Source: Ctenosaura bakeri (taxonomy: Eukaryota; Chordata; Lepidosauria; Squamata; Iguanidae). Taken from it: a stretch of DNA of 64,000 nucleotides. Shown here piece after piece: positions 10,401-21,500 of this stretch. The position numbers were made by a program, and so were the translations under genes. Within the stretch, counting starts at the first letter, position 1. The number at the start of each line of letters is the position of its first letter. The DNA lies in NCBI GenBank assembly GCA_948474755.1, contig CAOLHI010000021.1:62001-126000 (forward strand), written 5' to 3'. Below the pieces are notes generated by a model that was given only the letters and a program-made list of their open reading frames with translations, ran no database searches and was not told the origin of the DNA.

Positions 10401-13400
10401 TGAATGCAAGGTGTTGGTAATGAAATTTAAAGCCCTATGCAACTGGGAACCTCAGTACTTGAAAGAGCGCCTCTCCAAATATGCACATGCCCAAGGTTTA
10501 TTGGAGTATCCCATCAGTCAGGGCAAGACATTGTGGAAGAACATAAGAGAAGGCATTCTCTGCTGTGGTACCGTAGTTATGGAACACCCTTCTCTTGGAG
10601 AATGGTTTGATGCCAACGTCTCTTTCATTCTGGCACCATGTAAAAACATGGTTGTGTGCTAAAACTTTTGGATCCTAATTGGTTTTATACAACCCTCACA
10701 TGGTTTTATATTGTTGTAAATTATGTTAATTGCTTTAAGCTGTCTTTTTAACTTGTTAAATTAATTTTTTAGCCTTTTTTTTTATTATTTACTCTGGGTT
10801 AAATTTGTCAGACTGGTTTCATTGTATACTGCCCTGGTATCTCAGGAAAAAGAGCAGGATATAATTATTTTCGCAAGCAAATGATACAGAGGCAAAATCA
10901 CTTTGTTGTGGAGGCATACTGAAACTGAGATTGTGAGGCTAAACCAAAGACTATTTCTCAAAGTTTTGATATGCTGAAATTTCATATTTGAAAAAATGCA
11001 TTCCAGGAAGATGGTCTTAATATTTATGAATGGATATAATTAAGAAAACACTTTTCCCCATTTATCTGACTAAAGGAATATCGCTGGACTTGTCCAGTGA
11101 ATGATAAATAGCCTGCTTAGTTTTGTCACTTGATTAAAGACATTTTATCAATTAAGAGTACTAATCAGTTCAGTTTGTACACAAGCAAAACAGTAGTTTT
11201 AATAGATGGAAAGCGTGCTTCGCTTGTTTTTTAGATTGTGTGTACAGATATAAATGACACATGCCATCTAAGAAGAGGGACTTCTTTCTGTGTACAGGGG
11301 AAACTGTTACTAGTACTACCTGAAGTACTAATATTAAAAGTTCTACAATTAATTAGGGTGCCTTCATTCAATATGTGTTTTCAACTGATTGATTAGGTTT
11401 AAACTTTGATAAGGTATCATAAAAGAGTTCATGTATTAGAAATGAAATAACCACTAGCTCACCTTTTAAAACAGATAAACGTGTGGGAAACGTTAAGGCA
11501 CGCTACAAAAAAGAGATATTATTCAAGTGGTAAAGTTGCCATAAAACAAACATCTTACCTCTCTGACAGAGCTGTGTTCTGTATCTTGAAGGAATTTTCC
11601 ATGGACTGTGGGATCTGCTATGCTTATCGTCTTGACGGAGCTATTCCAGACCAAGTCTGCGATGATTCCCGCTGTGGCCAGTCTTTCCATCAAGCTTGTT
11701 TATATGAGGTAAACCAGTCTGTCCAGTGTCCAGTTCCATCTGTGTCCCAGTGCTTATGTATGCTTACCTCCACACGGATTATGTAGCTAAAAACTGATGG
11801 AATCCAAGTGCTTAACAATTACTTAATAGAGTAAGGATTATTATTATTATTTACAAAAACAAGTTATTGGAAAACCCTAAATAGTATCATAGACAGCACT
11901 GCATGCTGTTGCTCAGTGCCCATGCCATCTTTTCACCATTCATAGTTTAATGAAATTATGTTTTATTCTTCTTCCAAAATAGTTGGTTTTGAAGCACTAG
12001 ACTTATTTATTCACTTACTCCTCACTGGTGGAAGGAAATGGTGCTGGTGTGATTGTAATAGCCAATTGCTTTGTGTCCCAATTACAAAACCAGGAGTAAT
12101 TGATAGTGATGGATAGTCTTAGACTGGAGTGTTTTAATTGCTTTTTTTTATCTTTTAATGCTTTTTTATCTTTTTAAGTATTGTTTTAAATCATTTTAAT
12201 ATTGCCAATAGTTTAATCTCATTTCACTGTTCACTTTTTATATGTTTTCTTAGCTGTATTTTTTTTTAATTGTAAGCCACCTTGAGTCGCAATTTTGGAG
12301 AAAGGCAGAATAGAAATAAATTTAATAATGATAACTTTGTGAAGTAGTCTGCCTAATAAAAATTTGAAATATACCTGAAACCTAAGCATCATAGTTACAT
12401 TCCCATAACTAATTTTTCAGATGTATCAGATAATAAAAACATGTGTTTCTCTGCAGTGGCTACGTGGGCTCCCATCTTGTCGACAGAGTTTTAATGTCAT
12501 ATTTGGTGAATGCCCTTATTGCAACAAGGTAAGGAGGAGCAATGTAGCTACATACTAATTAGGCATATTAAAGTTCCTGGCTAGCATCCTATTCAGGAAT
12601 TATGATGTCACAAGCCTGACTTAAGACATCGTAACTACACTATTTCATTTTTGCAGTTCTTACACCACTGCAGTGACTGCAGTAAAAGGGCACCTAAAAC
12701 CTACCTTTTAAGTCATGTAGCCCCCCTGCCCAATCAGTGAATTTCCAGGGCTCTGCAGAGCAAGGGGGTGAATGAGAACTCATCCAGGCTCTCCCAGTAG
12801 AGGGGCATGCAGCAACATCACTAACTGCCCCACTATTTTCCACCTCAGAAATTCCCTCTTCCTGGCAGGGAGGGCTGCAAGGCTTGAAAGGTAGGACACA
12901 TTTTCTCTTCTCTGGTGGAAAGAGGAATCAGAGTGGGTTTCAACTTATCATTGCCTAGAACAAGCAGGGAAGATGGCACCAAATGCTGATTTTCATGTCT
13001 CCCAAGACATTTGCTGCCTTTCTTTGGTCCAAATCAGTCCCATCCACAGGAAAAACTGTGGCACAAATTTGATGTAAATCATACCTTTAAAATTTATATT
13101 CCCAGGATTAGGTATTTCAGACGTACCGATTCTCTGTTTGTGTCATTATCTCCCTTCTTCTCTGGGCAGAAGGGCTTCTGGGTCAACCAATTTGAGGTAG
13201 ATTAAAGCCTGCATAGCCATGGCCCAAGACTTGGTGAAGATTCCTTGCCTGGCTCATTCAAAACGGGGCTACTACCTCAGTGACACTTCCTTTTAATGCT
13301 CCTTTGACTGAAATTTGCAGAGCAGCTACCTGGAGCACCCCTTCAGCCTTCATGTCACTAGATCAAGAAGTGTAGAGCAGCTCATGCAGCCTTTGGGAGA

Positions 13401-14736
13401 CTGGTGCTCCAAGATGTGATTCAGCAGTAGCAGCAGCTACTCCCACCTTTGTTGAAAGGGGAGCTTGGCTACACCCCCCTCTGTGGATTCCTCCTCTCAC
13501 CATATAGCAATAGCAGGTACATTTCTTTACTGCTTATCAGTGCAAAGCACGCCCTAAGCAGTTTACAATGTCTTAGCTGATTGCCCCCAACAAGCTGGGT
13601 ACTCATTTTACTGACCTACAAAAGGATGGAAGGCTGAGTCAACCTGGAGTCCTGCAGGATCGAACACACAACATTGTGGCTACAGTACTGGCATTTAACC
13701 ACTGCGCCACTAGGGCTCTGTCCAACCCATAGAATGCCACATGAGATACTTACCATGACGGCGCAGTATAGATTGTTAAGAGGAGGAATCCACACCTCCT
13801 TTCACAGCTGCTTAAGGGCTGCTTTTTGTTATATTAGATGTGCTTTTCTTTGGACAGAAGGAATGTTTCCCCGTTTTTCTCTATCCAGCATTCTTTCTAT
13901 GTCTGTTCTGGTGCTTGCTGAGGACATGAACCGAAGAGGCAAGGTGACAACTGCCTGAAAACTCTTGTCTTGATGATGTCATTTTTCTGGGCAGTGATAG
14001 GTTGCAACTCCCTCTGGATTGTTCCTCTCAAGAACCCAGAATGCACCTTCACGATAAGTATCCAATGTGACATTCTGCCTTGCCTGCTTAGCTACATAAT
14101 GTTTCCTGGGCTGACCTCCCGCAGGCCTACTTTCCCAGGCAGCAGCCATTTTGAGCAAAGGAGGTCTCTTCTGCTGGCCATTGGGGATCAGGAGGAGGAT
14201 GTTTCCACTTGCTTCCTCCTGCCAGCGAGTAAGACTGCAACAAGGCTTCTGCTTCTGCTTGTCGCTACATCGCTCACTGGCAGGAGAGAGCTGAAAACAT
14301 CACTGTCCTGTAACTCGGGGTTTGAAATCTGTAACTGCAATACAGAATGTCAGCCCATTTTTTTAAGGTGTTGCATCAGGAAATGTAGGTATGTTGTTAT
14401 CGCTGGGTTTCCCAAGGCAGGATCTCAGCTAGTGCTTAAAATAAAATTGAAATTGAGATGTATCTTCTTTCCCTGGAAGATTTTAGTAGGAATTCTGTGT
14501 GGTACATACTTGGATAATTCATATATCAGTGAAGTGTCTTAATATGGGTGGAGGGGAAATCAGCACTGTGAATTAAACAAACAAACTGGCAGTCTTTTTT
14601 ATAATAAAAAGCTGGAGAATATTATAAGCAAAATTTGAGAAGTTTATTGGTTTTAATTTTCACCCTTTTAATATTTTTTTGTTTTAAAATATAATTTCAG
14701 CAAATCACATTGAAAATGTCCATGAAGAAAATCTGA
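7382..14736 (+). CDS. FANCL: FANCL, 3' part (last five coding exons)
   Basis: FANCL is the RING-type E3 ubiquitin ligase of the Fanconi anaemia core complex; with UBE2T it monoubiquitinates FANCD2 and FANCI during interstrand-crosslink repair. The coding exons join 7382-7427, 7507-7588, 11592-11708, 12457-12528 and 14701-14736, all with AG/GT borders and matching phases. The conceptual protein ends with the tail of the substrate-binding region (LQNLKEVLEIDF-like) and then the complete RING/PHD-like zinc domain: CGIC, CDDSRC, HQAC and CPYC give all eight C4HC3 ligands. The C-terminus reads QITLKMSMKKI, where I recall PITLKMSGRKH in human. Reading stays open across all joins. Five-prime exons lie before the window. 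An L2-like LINE, DNA transposons and DIRS remnants sit in its introns. Confidence 0.93.
7507..7588 (+). CDS. FANCL: FANCL exon before the RING exon
   Basis: An 82-nt exon after a TTCTTTTTTCAG acceptor and before GTAAGT. It completes the tryptophan codon and encodes DPEVSLLQNLKEVLEIDF and on to EKC, the end of the substrate-binding region. It ends in phase 0. Confidence 0.92.
9433..10042 (+). mobile_element. Foldback element nested in the Harbinger-like element
   Basis: The left arm starts CATACGGTATTTGCTGG and the right arm ends CCAGCAAATAGG; the arms are inverted and also share an AAGATGCACT block. GTAGTA occurs on both sides (9427-9432 and 10043-10048), a likely target duplication. The GTATTTGCTGGC-type ends resemble DNA-transposon ends I have seen in vertebrate repeats, but I cannot name the family. 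Its centre is a minisatellite. Strand is arbitrary. Confidence 0.6.
9535..9960. repeat. Inverted minisatellite
   Basis: About 25-bp units of the form CACCAGCCCCATGCACCTCTCCGTG repeat irregularly from about 9540 to 9820. From about 9825 to 9960 related units appear in the opposite orientation (GGAGAGGTGCGTGGGGATGG). The block therefore forms one large potential hairpin inside the foldback element. Confidence 0.75.
11592..11708 (+). CDS. FANCL: FANCL exon encoding most RING zinc ligands
   Basis: A 117-nt phase-0 exon of 39 codons. It carries the cysteine pairs CGIC and CDDSRC, the HQAC histidine and cysteine, and ends with CLYE before GTAAAC. The open frame running into the 5' flank is only intron read-through; the acceptor is TTGAAG. 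Confidence 0.93.
12125..12335 (+). repeat. LINE 3' tail fragment
   Basis: T-rich sequence ending GTAAGCCACCTTGAGTCGC, then GGCAGAATAGAAATAAA. This is the generic 3' tail of the L2/Jockey-type LINEs and of SINEs that share it. No coding part is visible. Confidence 0.55.
12457..12528 (+). CDS. FANCL: FANCL exon completing the RING domain
   Basis: A 72-nt phase-0 exon after TTTCTCTGCAG and before GTAAGG. It encodes WLRGLPSCRQSFNVIF through CPYCNK, supplying the last two zinc-binding cysteines. Confidence 0.93.
13005..13800 (+). mobile_element. Second-family DIRS-type fragment: recombinase 3' end and repeat
   Basis: Plus-strand remnant in the last FANCL intron. The frame at 13011-13205 gives WHKFDVNHTFKIYI and FRRTDSLFVS, matching the middle of DIRS recombinases (compare the LDVRRALAFYKDRT-like part of copy C). 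About 13310-13440 reads EICRAATWSTPSAF and, in another frame, AAFGRLVLQDV, the region around the catalytic tyrosine and the C-terminus. TGTGGATTCCTCCTCTC at 13482-13498 is inverted at 13780-13794, fitting the terminal or complementary repeats. It is too divergent from copies A-D to be the same family. A SINE interrupts it; the right end is uncertain. Confidence 0.65.
13503..13722 (-). repeat. tRNA-derived SINE
   Basis: Read on the minus strand it begins AGCCCTAGTGGCGCAGTGG (A-box-like), followed by GTTCGATCCTG (B-box-like) and a body with GTCAGTAAAATGAGTACCC. This is a SINE architecture common in squamates. It is inserted in the DIRS remnant repeats. Confidence 0.75.
14643..14648 (-). terminator. 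Candidate VRK2 poly(A) signal
   Basis: AATAAA on the minus strand, about 156 bp beyond the VRK2 stop codon. Use of this signal would carry the VRK2 transcript across the last FANCL exon in antisense. Confidence 0.5.
14701..14736 (+). CDS. FANCL: FANCL terminal coding exon
   Basis: A 36-nt terminal exon after the acceptor AATATAATTTCAG: eleven residues, QITLKMSMKKI, then TGA at 14734-14736. Its position and the ITLKMS core match the FANCL C-terminus. It is probably covered in antisense by the VRK2 3' untranslated region. Confidence 0.88.
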   Translation, partial: QITLKMSMKKI

Positions 14737-14783
14737 AATGGAATTTCAATAGAATCCACCATTAAATGTACCTAAAGTCTACA

Positions 14784-14789
14784 AATAAA
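14784..14789 (+). terminator. Candidate FANCL poly(A) signal
   Basis: AATAAA 48 bp after the FANCL stop codon, just short of the VRK2 stop on the other strand. Confidence 0.55.
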
Positions 14790-14803
14790 CATTAATGGAA
14801 ATA

Positions 14804-15043
14804 TCAAAGAAAATACAAAGAAAGCAAAATTAAGAAGAAAAGGACAACAATGGCTATGATATATTGATATAGTTCATCATGTAGTTCAGGCTGAAAAGTT
14901 CTGCATGCAGGAGAGCTTGTCAAGGCCTGGGAAATTTCTGGTTGATAGACCACTGAATGTATGCTTCTATTTTCTATGGATTTTTCTTCAATTTTCTGGA
15001 AGGACCTGCAGAGATATGTACTGCATGATGGTTCCCTACTTTC
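14804..15043 (-). CDS. VRK2: VRK2 terminal exon with membrane anchor
   Basis: A 240-nt phase-0 exon after a strong acceptor TTTTTCTTTCTCAG. It encodes 79 residues from ESREPSCSTY to the hydrophobic anchor, then TGA at 14804-14806. The in-frame ATG upstream at 15070 lies in the intron before the acceptor. Confidence 0.88.
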   Translation of the reverse strand, partial: ESREPSCSTYLCRSFQKIEEKSIENRSIHSVVYQPEISQALTSSPACRTFQPELHDELYQYIIAIVVLFFLILLSLYFL

Positions 15044-15538
15044 CTGAGAAAGAAAAATCAATGTATTCATCCTTTAATGAAGATTTGAAAAAGCAAACAT
15101 TCCTGGCATTTTGTCCTTGGAGTTTGTGTCAAAGAGCTCAGGAAACATGGTAGAGGGACACCTACTTAATTTTTCTCCCAGAGACTAAAAATTCCAGTGT
15201 GCCTTGCAGACTCTAGAAGAAAAATTAACTAGGTGTTCCAACAGAACACCTGTATATGCCAGTGGTATTTTCCAAGTGTTTTCCTAGTTCTAAAACAATA
15301 GTCCACCCAAATAGCCCCTTGTATCACCCACAGGATGAAGCACTAGAGTCAGTCCTTTGTCTCAGACACAGAAAGTAATTTGATTAGGTACCTACATGTA
15401 TAGCCTCAGGATCTGAACAAGCTTTTCATACCAGAGTAATTGTGGAGTCTGTGCTTGTTCACTTTTCCTTAGCAGCTGACTTAAGAGCTTGCTGGGGGAG
15501 AGGGAGCAGAAGAAAAGAGCAATCTTCCCAAATATTTT

Positions 15539-15583
<45 letters not shown>

Positions 15584-18500
15584 ATTTATGTAAAAAAACC
15601 TCCTATTGGCAAATAGTGAATAGGCCACACAAATGCAATACGACATTGGCAACTATACCAACACTGCACTGGATTGCAAGGAGTGAACTCCAGTAGAATA
15701 CACACATGTGTATATCTATAAAATACCTGTGGGTGTCTTTTATTAATATCTCCCATCCCTGCATATAAAAAATAAATACATTCCTCTTTGTTTCTTATTA
15801 GCGGTAGAGGCTGTGCAAGTTTTCTCATATCCCAATGCATGTATAAGTCTATATATCAACCAAGTTTTTCTGGTTCTTTCCTATGGATTACTAGTAGTTG
15901 CTTTATAAAACGAGTGGGATCTGACTGCTAGAAGTGCTGCAACAGAAGAGTGGGACTCCACAGCTGCATTAATGAACGGTTGAGACCCAACCTAAGGGTT
16001 TACACCACAAATATTCCACTCCGCCTGCTAGACATTTAAATTTGTCCAGGTGTATGCAGAATGTTTATATTGATAAGTAAATTAATATCAGGCATGGAAA
16101 CAGCAAATTGTGTCCAGTTAACTCAATCTGGAGACAGAAGCAGCAGAGAGCAACCAGTAACCATTTTAATTGGTAGATCCTAGTATGCTTGAAAGCTGTT
16201 ACAATCTGAGAAGCACCAGCAAAGGGACTATATAAGAGTGGAAATTCTAAATGGTTTGCACCATTTTAAAATAATCTCATCAAAAACCTCACTCTTCATG
16301 GAAAGCTTATGTTTCATGAGAAGAGAAGTAGCCGTTCCATGTTTTTCTGTTTTTCATCTATACTTAACTTTTTCTAAAAGGGACGGCAGAGTTTGAAAAG
16401 CAAAGGTTTCAGCAAGCTATGTACAATTTAATGCAACAGTAATAAACTCACCTCTTCAGTCTGAAGAGGCTTGTTCAGTTCAGCCAGCATCTGTTTGTTG
16501 TGTACTTGGCTGCTTTTCACTCCTGCTGTAGCTTTTCTACGATAGGAGAGTTCCTTGTTTTCCAGCGTGCTTTCCTTCGTTTCTTTAACTTGCTTCGGTG
16601 CTGGTTTTGGTAAATCTGCCTGTAAAAGGTACAAATTGAGTGACCCTGAGCTCAGCCCATCAAGCAGTCACTCCTACTCCATGATCCCCATTCCCCTTAA
16701 TGAGTGCTACGTGAGAGCCTTAAACAGGCCCTTCTGAAATGAATGACAGTTGGGTAACAGCAATGTACCCACTTCTAGCAAAAGCATCACTAAGACAGCA
16801 GAAGTTTTGGACAAGTGTGCTGCAATTGTGATGTCTTTTAAGGCAGCAGTACTTAAAAAAATGTTTCAAGAAGTCTTTTAAGAATTCTGAATAAATGCTA
16901 TTAACCTTCCCAGAAGGGGTTACCAAACTTTGGCCCTCTAGATACTTTGGACTTCAGCTCCCAGAAGCTCCCACATTGCTTGCTGTTACTCGTGTTCTCA
17001 GTCACTCTAAGAGACTGTGCAATTCTCCTTCCTCTGGAAACTGCACCTACATTAAATGTGTTGATTTACTGGCAATAAGCATTATCAGTCTGGAGCACCT
17101 ATGTGAAGTAGGATGAGCTGAGAAACAGTGGCATGGCCAGAATCCCCAAAAGAGCACCATTGTCAAAGAAAACAATTGAGTGCAGATCTCACAGGATGTC
17201 AGGGGCACGGGCCCGGCTGGGACTGTCACTGCCCCTGAGGCCACCGCTGAAGCGGCAGCGGATGCAGTGGAGGCTCCGGAGGGTCCCCTGGTGCCCGCCG
17301 TGGCCGAAGGGCCTGGCCTGAAGGCCAGGGGAAAGGTCGCCGCCGACGGAGCCCGTTCAGGCGCCGCGGAGGCCACTGCGGCCAACGGGGCCTACTCGGA
17401 GGCCGCTGCGGCCGACGGGGCCTGTGCGGAGGCCGTGGCTGATGGGCCTTGTCTGGAGGCCGCCGCAGCTGACGGTGTGGGCCTGCCGGCCGTGGGAGAG
17501 GCTGCCGGGCCTGGAGCCACTTACCTAGAGGCTGCAGGCTCGGATCCCTCGACGTCGGCCGGCCTGCCGGGGTGGGCGGGACCCGGGCCTGCTCCTGGGG
17601 CTCCGCCCACCCACGGCCCCGATCCGCAGGAGGCCTGGGAGTCTGCCTGCGGCCCCGATCCAGAGGAGGCTGATGCCTTCGCCTCGCCTCCTCCTTTCCA
17701 GCAGCGGCGGCAGGCCAAGGAGGCTGTTCTCTGGTTCTGGCGCCTGCTGGAGAGGAGGCGACGGGCAGAGAGCTCGCAGCTGTGAGGCTCAGCACAGCTG
17801 CGGGCCCTCAGCTACATGGCCACGCCGGATTGGCCAGCGCCTGGCTTGGAGGGCTATTTGAGGCAGGCGCCAGGCTGGGAAAGGCACAAAGCAACAACCG
17901 TCGGTCAACCATGGTCCTGCCGTCCGTGCCTTTTTCCAGCCCGAGCCTGAGTTCAGCCCTCCCGTTCGCCTAGGTGAAGTAACCTGCCTCAAGTACTTTA
18001 ACAGCCTGAGTTTCCTGGGTGATGCAACCCTTTATTTCTGTTGGGACTGAGTAGAAGCCCTGCCTGCTTTAAGGACTATTTCTGTTAAAACTGTGTAGAA
18101 GCCAGCTTGCTTTGTACCTTTGAGTTTTGTCTGCAGTAAAGCCCTGCACCGCTAACCTGCTCCCCTGCCTCTGCCTGACCACCGCCTGGCACTGACACAG
18201 GAAAGGAAGTCATCTAGGTCTAAGGATTAAGAATCTGGAGCTCCCAACATCCAAACACTTGGGAAGTAACAAATTTCATACCCCTGATCTAGTAGGATGT
18301 GGCCACGGCATCCCTGACACACGGTTATTTAGCCGCTGCTTAAATAGGCCTGGCAAAGAATCCACCATCTCTTAAGGCAATCTTCTCCTCTGCTGAGCAA
18401 TTCTCACTGTTAGATTTCTCCCAATGTTTATCCAAAGTTTGCTGCCCTGCAATTTCCATCCATTAGTTCTAGTCTTGCTGTCCTGCAGAAACAGATCAAG

Positions 18501-21500
18501 TGTGCTCTACCTTCAGATATTTTCAGACTGCTACTATGTTTCCCTTAATCATCCCCAGGTAAACGTACCCAACTCTCTATTATCCTCAAAAGCAGTGCTT
18601 TGCAAGTAATTCTCTGAGTAGCTCTAGCTTACAATATTTAGTTTCTGGACTCCTGGCTGCTGTTCTCTAGATGTGCTGTGTCAACATCATTCTTAATATG
18701 TGGCATCCTGAACTGGACACAGTCATCCAGATGTGACCCGAACAGCACAGAAGGATGTAGGCAGTTCCAATAGGCAGACATTAGGCTTGTGTTAATGCAG
18801 CCCTGATTTGAAATAACCTTTTAAGCAGCTGCACCACACGGTGGATTCGTATTCAGTTTGTAATCCACTAAGGGTTGTACATCTTTTTTACATGTGATGC
18901 CACAAAACCAGGTTACTTTAAATCTTGTTTCTTTGACTATTTAAAATATCTAAATGCAAGACTTCCGAATTTGACAACTAGTATCCTGTTAACTATTCAG
19001 GAGCAGGAGATTGGGAGTTACTGTTATAAGAGTATTGTATGATTCCATTAAATGAGCAAGAGCTTCTGACTTCCAATTATATAACAGCAATGCCAAAAAG
19101 GATGTTCCCCCTTAAATTAGGCTAGTACAATCCTCAACCTGTAGCAATAATTCAAATGTAGATTCTGACTCCTATATTCAGATCATCCCAGTGTAGGGGG
19201 CTCCTGAAGTGCAATAGGTAATTAACTCTATCCTTTCTCCCCACAGTAGTTCTGTGGAAGGACACATGCTTTGCATGCAAAAGATCCTGGATCTAATCTT
19301 TAGCATCTCCAAGTACAGCTAGGAAAGCCTCATGCTTGAAACTCTGGAGAGCCATTGCCAGAGGCTGGAGAACTAAGGTCTGATTTAGCATCAGGCCACT
19401 TCCTATGTTCAAAACATGCCCAAAGATAACTGATCCAATAAACTTGGAAGTCTGCACACTGCTGCACTATACCAAAATGCTACTGACACTGAGGTTCTGC
19501 CTCTTGAATTTCTCTGGCTTATTTCCACAGATACAGAATGAAAACACATACAGAAGTATTAGGTGAATGTACTCAGAGCTTCTACCTTACTGGAACAGAT
19601 AAGACCTCCCTTTACAGGTTCTTAGGCCATTTCCGCATGGGCTAATAGAAATGGTGCAGAGTGCCCTCCAGGGAGGACATCTGCACCTGGGAGCAGACTG
19701 GGTTGGACCTACTTAACGTACATCCACACCTCAGCCCGCTCTAGAACGACCCCAAGTGGTCGTCAAGCGTGCTTTTGAAAGACCGCTTAAAACAGGTCTT
19801 TCAAAAGCATGGAGCACGTCATTCTGCGCCCGCTCTCCGGTGCAGATTTGCAGGCTCACACCAGTGCGAGCCTGCATTCTGCTGGGGGTGGGCCTCAGCC
19901 TGGCGAGCGGTTGGTCGAGATGCTCGACCAACCAGAAGCCGCCATTTTCGTCCCCGGAGCAGTGTGGAGCGACGAGCATGCACTGCTCTGGAGCAGCGCA
20001 GACTGAACTGGGGAGCCAAGAAGTCCGGTAAGTAGCAGCACGGGGCGATTCCCTCGCCCCGTGTGGAAATGGCCTTATTTTTACCAAAAGCCAGTATGAT
20101 GCTTCCAAGAACGTGACAAGGAGGTCAAGTAGGCATTCTGTGTTTGCTCTCTTGAGACCAGATTTTCTGTAGCAATGTGGCTGATTATAGTTCTTTTCTT
20201 CAAAATTCTATGCTCATCAGTGTCCAAAGATGACCCAAGAACAGTATTAAAATTATGCAAACAAACAAAAAATGGAACATTACAATGATAATATAATTCC
20301 AGATTTAAGCCCTGTAAGACCAGCAGACAAAAGTCAATGTAAGAATGAACTAAATTTATAATTTCAAAATTATCCTGAAAATGCCTGGACAAATAGCAAT
20401 GGCTTGATTTGGCACCCAAAAGAATACAGAACTTCCAATTCTATCTTGAGAGGGCATTCAAAAGATGGCCACTTTAAATCCAGCATCTATCTTCATATTT
20501 CTCTGCTAGCACACTAATGCCACAATAACAAAGTCTCACAAACAAGAGAGTTTGAAATCTAATAGGCAAAATGCCTTTTAATGACAGTTTTTGCCAGCAG
20601 AATCCCATCAGTCTGTGTTTGCCAGATTAATCTTATCAGTCAGTATCTATCTAGGTCTACACTGGGAATGTGAATCATTTCTTCTCATCTTGTATGCAGT
20701 ACAGTGGACAGGATGCTCATGCATTGATTGTATCTCAATTGCAATCAAATATGTTGTCTCTCTATTCACCCAATACGCTGAAATTTCTGGGCCTGCAGGT
20801 ACAAATTTTGACCATCCAGTTCTCAGCACCAAACAACTGACAGTTTTAAAATAATCTGCATTATGGTCCCAGTTAATCTGGTCACATGGCAAAATATAGA
20901 AGACTTTTGTCTTACTGTTGCCCCATTGCTGATTATTCCATTCTTTATATTCTGTATAGGCAGTCCATTCCACAGAAATTGCCACAGAATTGGAGATGAA
21001 GTACAATATTTTCAAACTTGAAAGCAGCTGGAAGCTTTTTATTTAAAAAAAAAAATGGATTTTTCTCTCTTTATCCTTCATTTAACAGCCGTTCAAATGT
21101 TATCTTTTAGAATGCTCCTGAGTCAAAAACAGCTCACATTTTGAGATGATGCAAGTATGCATTTCATGCTAATGAAAGAGAGCATTTGAAATCCCTGTGA
21201 AAACTCAGGATGACGGGGACTAGGATCAAGTCATCTGCAAACAGCACAGTTCTTTCTGACCTTGATATTGTCCATTAAAAGTACTTCTGCCTGTGTCTAA
21301 GGAACAGAAGCTGTGATAATTGACACTCCTCGCTCATGGACTTTAAATGGGGTTATGCACTTGCAAATAGCAAATACTGTTGCAGATCTCCCTTTTCTTA
21401 ACAATCAAAAGTTCAACAACATCTTGCTTGATGACAATATCCAGGATAAGTTTAAAGCTCAATAAAAAGCGTAATAGATTTTGCACTTTCAAATGGAAAA

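Larger units (their letters stand above)
7865..10865 (+). mobile_element. L2/Jockey-type LINE remnant, split by a DNA transposon
   Basis: A decayed plus-strand non-LTR retrotransposon in the FANCL intron. The part before 9145 gives a linker peptide (GVENMLESV near 8080), the RT start NYCPIANI-like at about 8285, an AAFDPIDHG-like stretch near 8500 and CHHYVDNTQLLL at about 8750, corresponding to the YADDTQL catalytic motif. The coding text resumes exactly at 10314 (CTACCCTCGAAGAC) and continues to KVLVMKFKAL and a 3' tail near 10860. Many stops and frameshifts are present. It is the same family as the minus-strand copy at 25040-27700. The clade name is from general motif knowledge; no library search was possible. 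Confidence 0.75.

Noticed and set aside
11481..11591. N-terminal extension of the FANCL RING exon
   Set aside because: The open reading is intron sequence before the acceptor; the previous exon joins in phase at 11592.
13640..13722. tRNA gene candidate from A- and B-box-like text
   Set aside because: The cloverleaf is not complete and a SINE body follows.
13970..14542. 190-codon plus-strand open frame before the last FANCL exon
   Set aside because: No recognisable domain, no splice link to FANCL, and it lies next to DIRS and SINE remnants.
15392..15652. Open frames with Val-Cys or His-Thr runs
   Set aside because: They are translations of the (CA)n microsatellite.
17180..17785. 201-codon plus-strand open frame, Ala/Gly/Pro-rich
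   Set aside because: It follows GC-rich tandem units inside a solo LTR and begins outside the LTR border, so it is best explained by composition.
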